Below are positions 61,602 to 64,000 of a stretch of DNA of 64,000 nt, piece after piece (position 1 is the stretch's first letter; each line of letters begins with the position of its first letter). The notes beneath the pieces were generated by a model. That model saw only the letters and a program-made list of their open reading frames with translations. It was not told the DNA's origin and searched no databases. The stretch lies in NCBI RefSeq assembly GCF_900142295.1, contig NZ_FSRL01000002.1, positions 124,001-188,000 of the forward strand. Reading direction: 5' to 3'. This stretch comes from Vannielia litorea (GTDB lineage Bacteria; Pseudomonadota; Alphaproteobacteria; Rhodobacterales; Rhodobacteraceae). Made by a program: the position numbers and the translations under genes.

Positions 61602-64000
61602 TCAGAGGCGCGTCGCACGAAGGCGCAGCGCGTTGCCGATGACCGAGACGGAGGAAAGGCTCATCGCTGCCGCCGCCACGATGGGCGATAGCAGCACGCC
61701 CATCAGCGGGTAGAGCACCCCGGCCGCGAGCGGCACGCCGGCGGTGTTGTAGACAAAGGCGAAGAACAGGTTCTGGCGGATATTGCGCATAGTGGCCTCA
61801 GCCAGCCGCCGGGCGCGCACGATGCCGCCCAGGTCTCCCTTGACCAGCGTGATACCTGCGCTCTCCACCGCCACGTCAGCGCCGGTGCCCATGGCGATGC
61901 CCACATCGGCCTCGGCCAGGGCAGGCGCGTCGTTCACACCGTCGCCGGCCATGGCCACGGAGAAGCCCTCTTCCTTGAGGCGACGCACCAGGGCGTTCTT
62001 GTCCTCGGGGCTCACCTCGGCATGAACCTCGTCGATGCCGAGCTTGCCTGCCACGGCCTGGGCGGTTGCCTCGGCATCGCCGGTCGCCATGATGATCCGC
62101 AGCCCGAGGTCGTGGAGCGCCGCGATGGCCTCGGGCGTGGTCTCCTTGATCCGGTCGGCCACCGCCACCAGGCCTGCGAGCCTGTCATCGATGACCACGA
62201 ACATCGCGGTCTTGCCTTCGCGTTGAAGGGCTTTGGCCCTGTCATCCAGCGGGCCGGGCTCGGCGCCGAGATCGGCCAGCATTGCTGCATTGCCCAAGGC
62301 GACCCGGCGGCCTTCGACCGTGCCGGTCACGCCCTTGCCGGTGATCGCCTCAAAGTCGCTGCTGCCGAGGCGTTCGGCCCCGCGCTCCTCGGCCCCGGTC
62401 ACGATCGCCTCAGCCAGCGGGTGCTCGGAGCCGCGCTCCAGCGCCGCCGCCAGCGCGAGGATCTCGCCCTCTGACGCACCCTCGGCCACTTCCACGTCGG
62501 TCAGGGTCGGCTTGCCCTCGGTCAGCGTGCCGGTCTTGTCGACGATCAGCGCGGTGACCTTGGCAAAGCGTTCCAGCGCCTCGGCGTCACGGATGAGCAC
62601 GCCGGCATTCGCCCCCCGCCCGGTGGCCACCATGATCGACATGGGCGTGGCCAGACCCAGCGCACAGGGACAAGCGATGATGAGCACCGAGACGGCGGCC
62701 ACGAAGGCATAGGAAAGGGCCGGCGAGGGGCCGAGCACCCACCAGGCCAGAAAGGCCAGAACGGCGGCCGCCACGACGGCGGGCACGAACCAGGCCGAGA
62801 CCCGGTCAGCCATCGCCTGGATCGGTGCACGCGAGCGCTGCGCGGAGGCGACCATGCGCACGATCCGCGCCAGCGTGGTGTCCTCGCCCACGCCCTGTGC
62901 CTCCATCAGGAAGCTTCCGGTCTTGTTCAGCGTGCCGCCCGTCACCTCTTCGCCCTCGACCTTCTCCACAGGCACCGGTTCTCCGGTGATCATGCTCTCA
63001 TCGACGGACGAGCGGCCCTCGGTCACCACCCCATCCACCGGCACGGCCTCGCCGGGGCGGACCCGCAGGATGTCGCCGGTCGTCAGCGCGTCGAGTGGCA
63101 CATCTTCCTCGGTGTCGCCGTTCACCCGGCGCGCAGTCTTGGGCGCGAGATCCATCAGGGCGCGGATCGCATCGCCGGTGCGTTCGCGGGCCGCAAGTTC
63201 CATGACCTGGCCGACCAGCACCAGCACCAGGATCACCGCGGTTGCTTCGAAATAGACCGGCGCCATACCCATGCCGTCGCGCACCTGCTCGGGAAGCAGG
63301 CCGGGAGCCAGCAGGGAGACGATGGAAAAAACGTAGGCCGCTCCGGTGCCGAGGGCAATCAGAGTCCACATGTTGGGCGAGCGGTTGACGATCGAGGCCC
63401 AGCCTCGCTTGAAGAACGGGCGACAGATCCAGACCACGGGCGTTGCGAGTGCGAACTGCACCCAGCCGAAGGCGCCATGGCCGATCCAGTCGGCGAAGGG
63501 CAGGCCGAGATGCGCGCCCATCTCCAACACGAAGACAGCCAGCGCCAGCGGTCCGGCGATCCACAGCCTGTGCTTGAAGTCCACGAACTCGGGGTTGGGG
63601 CCGGAGTCGGCGTTCGGTGTCATCGGCTCCAGGGCCATGCCGCATTTGGGGCAGTCGCCCGGATGATCCTGCACGATCTCGGGGTGCATGGGGCAGGTGT
63701 ATTGCGTGCCCTCCGGCATGGCCGCAGGCGTCGGACGATCTCCGAGATAGGACTCCGGCTCCGCCTCGAACTTCTCCTGACAGCGCACCGAGCAGAAGTA
63801 GAACCGCTGCCCCTCGTGTTTTGCCATGTGCGCGGCACTCGCGCGCTCCACCGTCATGCCGCAGACAGGGTCCGTGGCTGTGCGGTAGGCCTCAGGGTCG
63901 GCGACGAACTTGGCGCGGCAGCCCTCGGAGCAGAAATGGTAGGTGTGGCCGTCGTGCTCCGTCGTGGGCTTCTCGGCTGCGGGGTCGACGGTCATGCCAC
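61602..64000 (-). CDS. Copper-translocating P-type ATPase with YHS domains (partial at the window edge)
   Basis: The visible part has two YHS domains ([11 protein letters not shown] and [11 protein letters not shown] blocks) and a heavy-metal-binding [21 protein letters not shown]. The P1B-ATPase core follows, with TGEPVPV, the CPC motif ([13 protein letters not shown]), DKTGTLT and [11 protein letters not shown]. It exports Cu(I) from the cytosol. The frame stays open to 64000 and the first YHS cysteines lie beyond the edge, so the start is outside the window. The ATG at 63995 falls inside the first YHS domain. Confidence 0.93.
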   Translation of the reverse strand, partial: GMTVDPAAEKPTTEHDGHTYHFCSEGCRAKFVADPEAYRTATDPVCGMTVERASAAHMAKHEGQRFYFCSVRCQEKFEAEPESYLGDRPTPAAMPEGTQYTCPMHPEIVQDHPGDCPKCGMALEPMTPNADSGPNPEFVDFKHRLWIAGPLALAVFVLEMGAHLGLPFADWIGHGAFGWVQFALATPVVWICRPFFKRGWASIVNRSPNMWTLIALGTGAAYVFSIVSLLAPGLLPEQVRDGMGMAPVYFEATAVILVLVLVGQVMELAARERTGDAIRALMDLAPKTARRVNGDTEEDVPLDALTTGDILRVRPGEAVPVDGVVTEGRSSVDESMITGEPVPVEKVEGEEVTGGTLNKTGSFLMEAQGVGEDTTLARIVRMVASAQRSRAPIQAMADRVSAWFVPAVVAAAVLAFLAWWVLGPSPALSYAFVAAVSVLIIACPCALGLATPMSIMVATGRGANAGVLIRDAEALERFAKVTALIVDKTGTLTEGKPTLTDVEVAEGASEGEILALAAALERGSEHPLAEAIVTGAEERGAERLGSSDFEAITGKGVTGTVEGRRVALGNAAMLADLGAEPGPLDDRAKALQREGKTAMFVVIDDRLAGLVAVADRIKETTPEAIAALHDLGLRIIMATGDAEATAQAVAGKLGIDEVHAEVSPEDKNALVRRLKEEGFSVAMAGDGVNDAPALAEADVGIAMGTGADVAVESAGITLVKGDLGGIVRARRLAEATMRNIRQNLFFAFVYNTAGVPLAAGVLYPLMGVLLSPIVAAAAMSLSSVSVIGNALRLRATRL

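Overview
The window is a high-GC alphaproteobacterial chromosome segment. It is most likely a marine Rhodobacterales (Roseobacter-group or Paracoccus/Rhodobacter-like) organism. Evidence: a norCBQD cluster followed by nnrU and small membrane genes, pseudoazurin and NnrS, a SelD fused to an NADH-dehydrogenase-like domain, a Hint_2 secreted protein, very compact coding with many ATGA/GTGA overlaps, and no sign of a eukaryote or plasmid backbone.

Region 1 (1-8.6 kb) is a denitrification block. A leftward operon norC-norB-norQ-norD, two small membrane genes and nnrU is flanked by nnrR (a Crp/Fnr regulator), a DUF1858 protein, pseudoazurin and nnrS. At the left edge a gene starting with a Tat signal (positions 40-1) leaves the window. 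Four dyad sites of the TTG-N8-CAA type lie upstream of norC/DUF1858, pseudoazurin/nnrR and the left-edge gene, so the block looks like one NO/oxygen-responsive regulon.

Region 2 (8.8-16.4 kb) is accessory: an ankyrin-like membrane-anchored protein, a LysR regulator divergent from a DUF2798-MFS pair, a MASE1-PAS-HWE sensor kinase, and a phage-derived remnant ending beside tRNA-Pro(CGG). Region 3 (16.4-30 kb) is mostly housekeeping and envelope functions: a DMT exporter, an ABM/NIPSNAP pair with a divergent ArsR-type regulator and a strong candidate operator, rhodanese, a DUF389 membrane protein, a Hint-domain secreted protein, dapE, a ParD/ParE-like toxin-antitoxin pair, two tandem GNATs, RNase R and a MltB-type transglycosylase.

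Region 4 (31-49.4 kb) holds a phytase-like esterase preceded by a three-repeat Pho-box-like array, an orphan flavin-dependent tryptophan-halogenase-family gene, a small DUF4150(PAAR-like)-DUF4157(eCIS-core-like) fusion, hemE and hemC, and an arylesterase/ABC (TesA-YbbA-YbbP type) cluster. It also holds a putative secreted protease module (a PPC-like beta-sandwich protein, an S1 serine protease zymogen and a caspase-family protein) and the selenouridine pair mnmH and ndh-selD.

Region 5 (49.6-64 kb) is an integrated element at tRNA-Met(CAU). It contains an integrase broken by a nonsense codon, a small excisionase-position gene, and a mod::res deletion fusion derived from a type III restriction system. 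A large copper-handling locus follows: CusF-like, cupredoxin, two multicopper oxidases, TolC-family protein, lipoprotein, two c-type cytochromes, two related His/Cys-rich exported proteins, a truncated DUF305 gene, and a YHS-bearing Cu P-type ATPase running off the right edge. A 91-bp intergenic element occurs twice, near 10.2 kb and 53.5 kb. The most interesting unexplained items are the exported caspase/serine-protease pair, the DUF4150-DUF4157 fusion, the 91-bp repeat family and the mod::res chimera.
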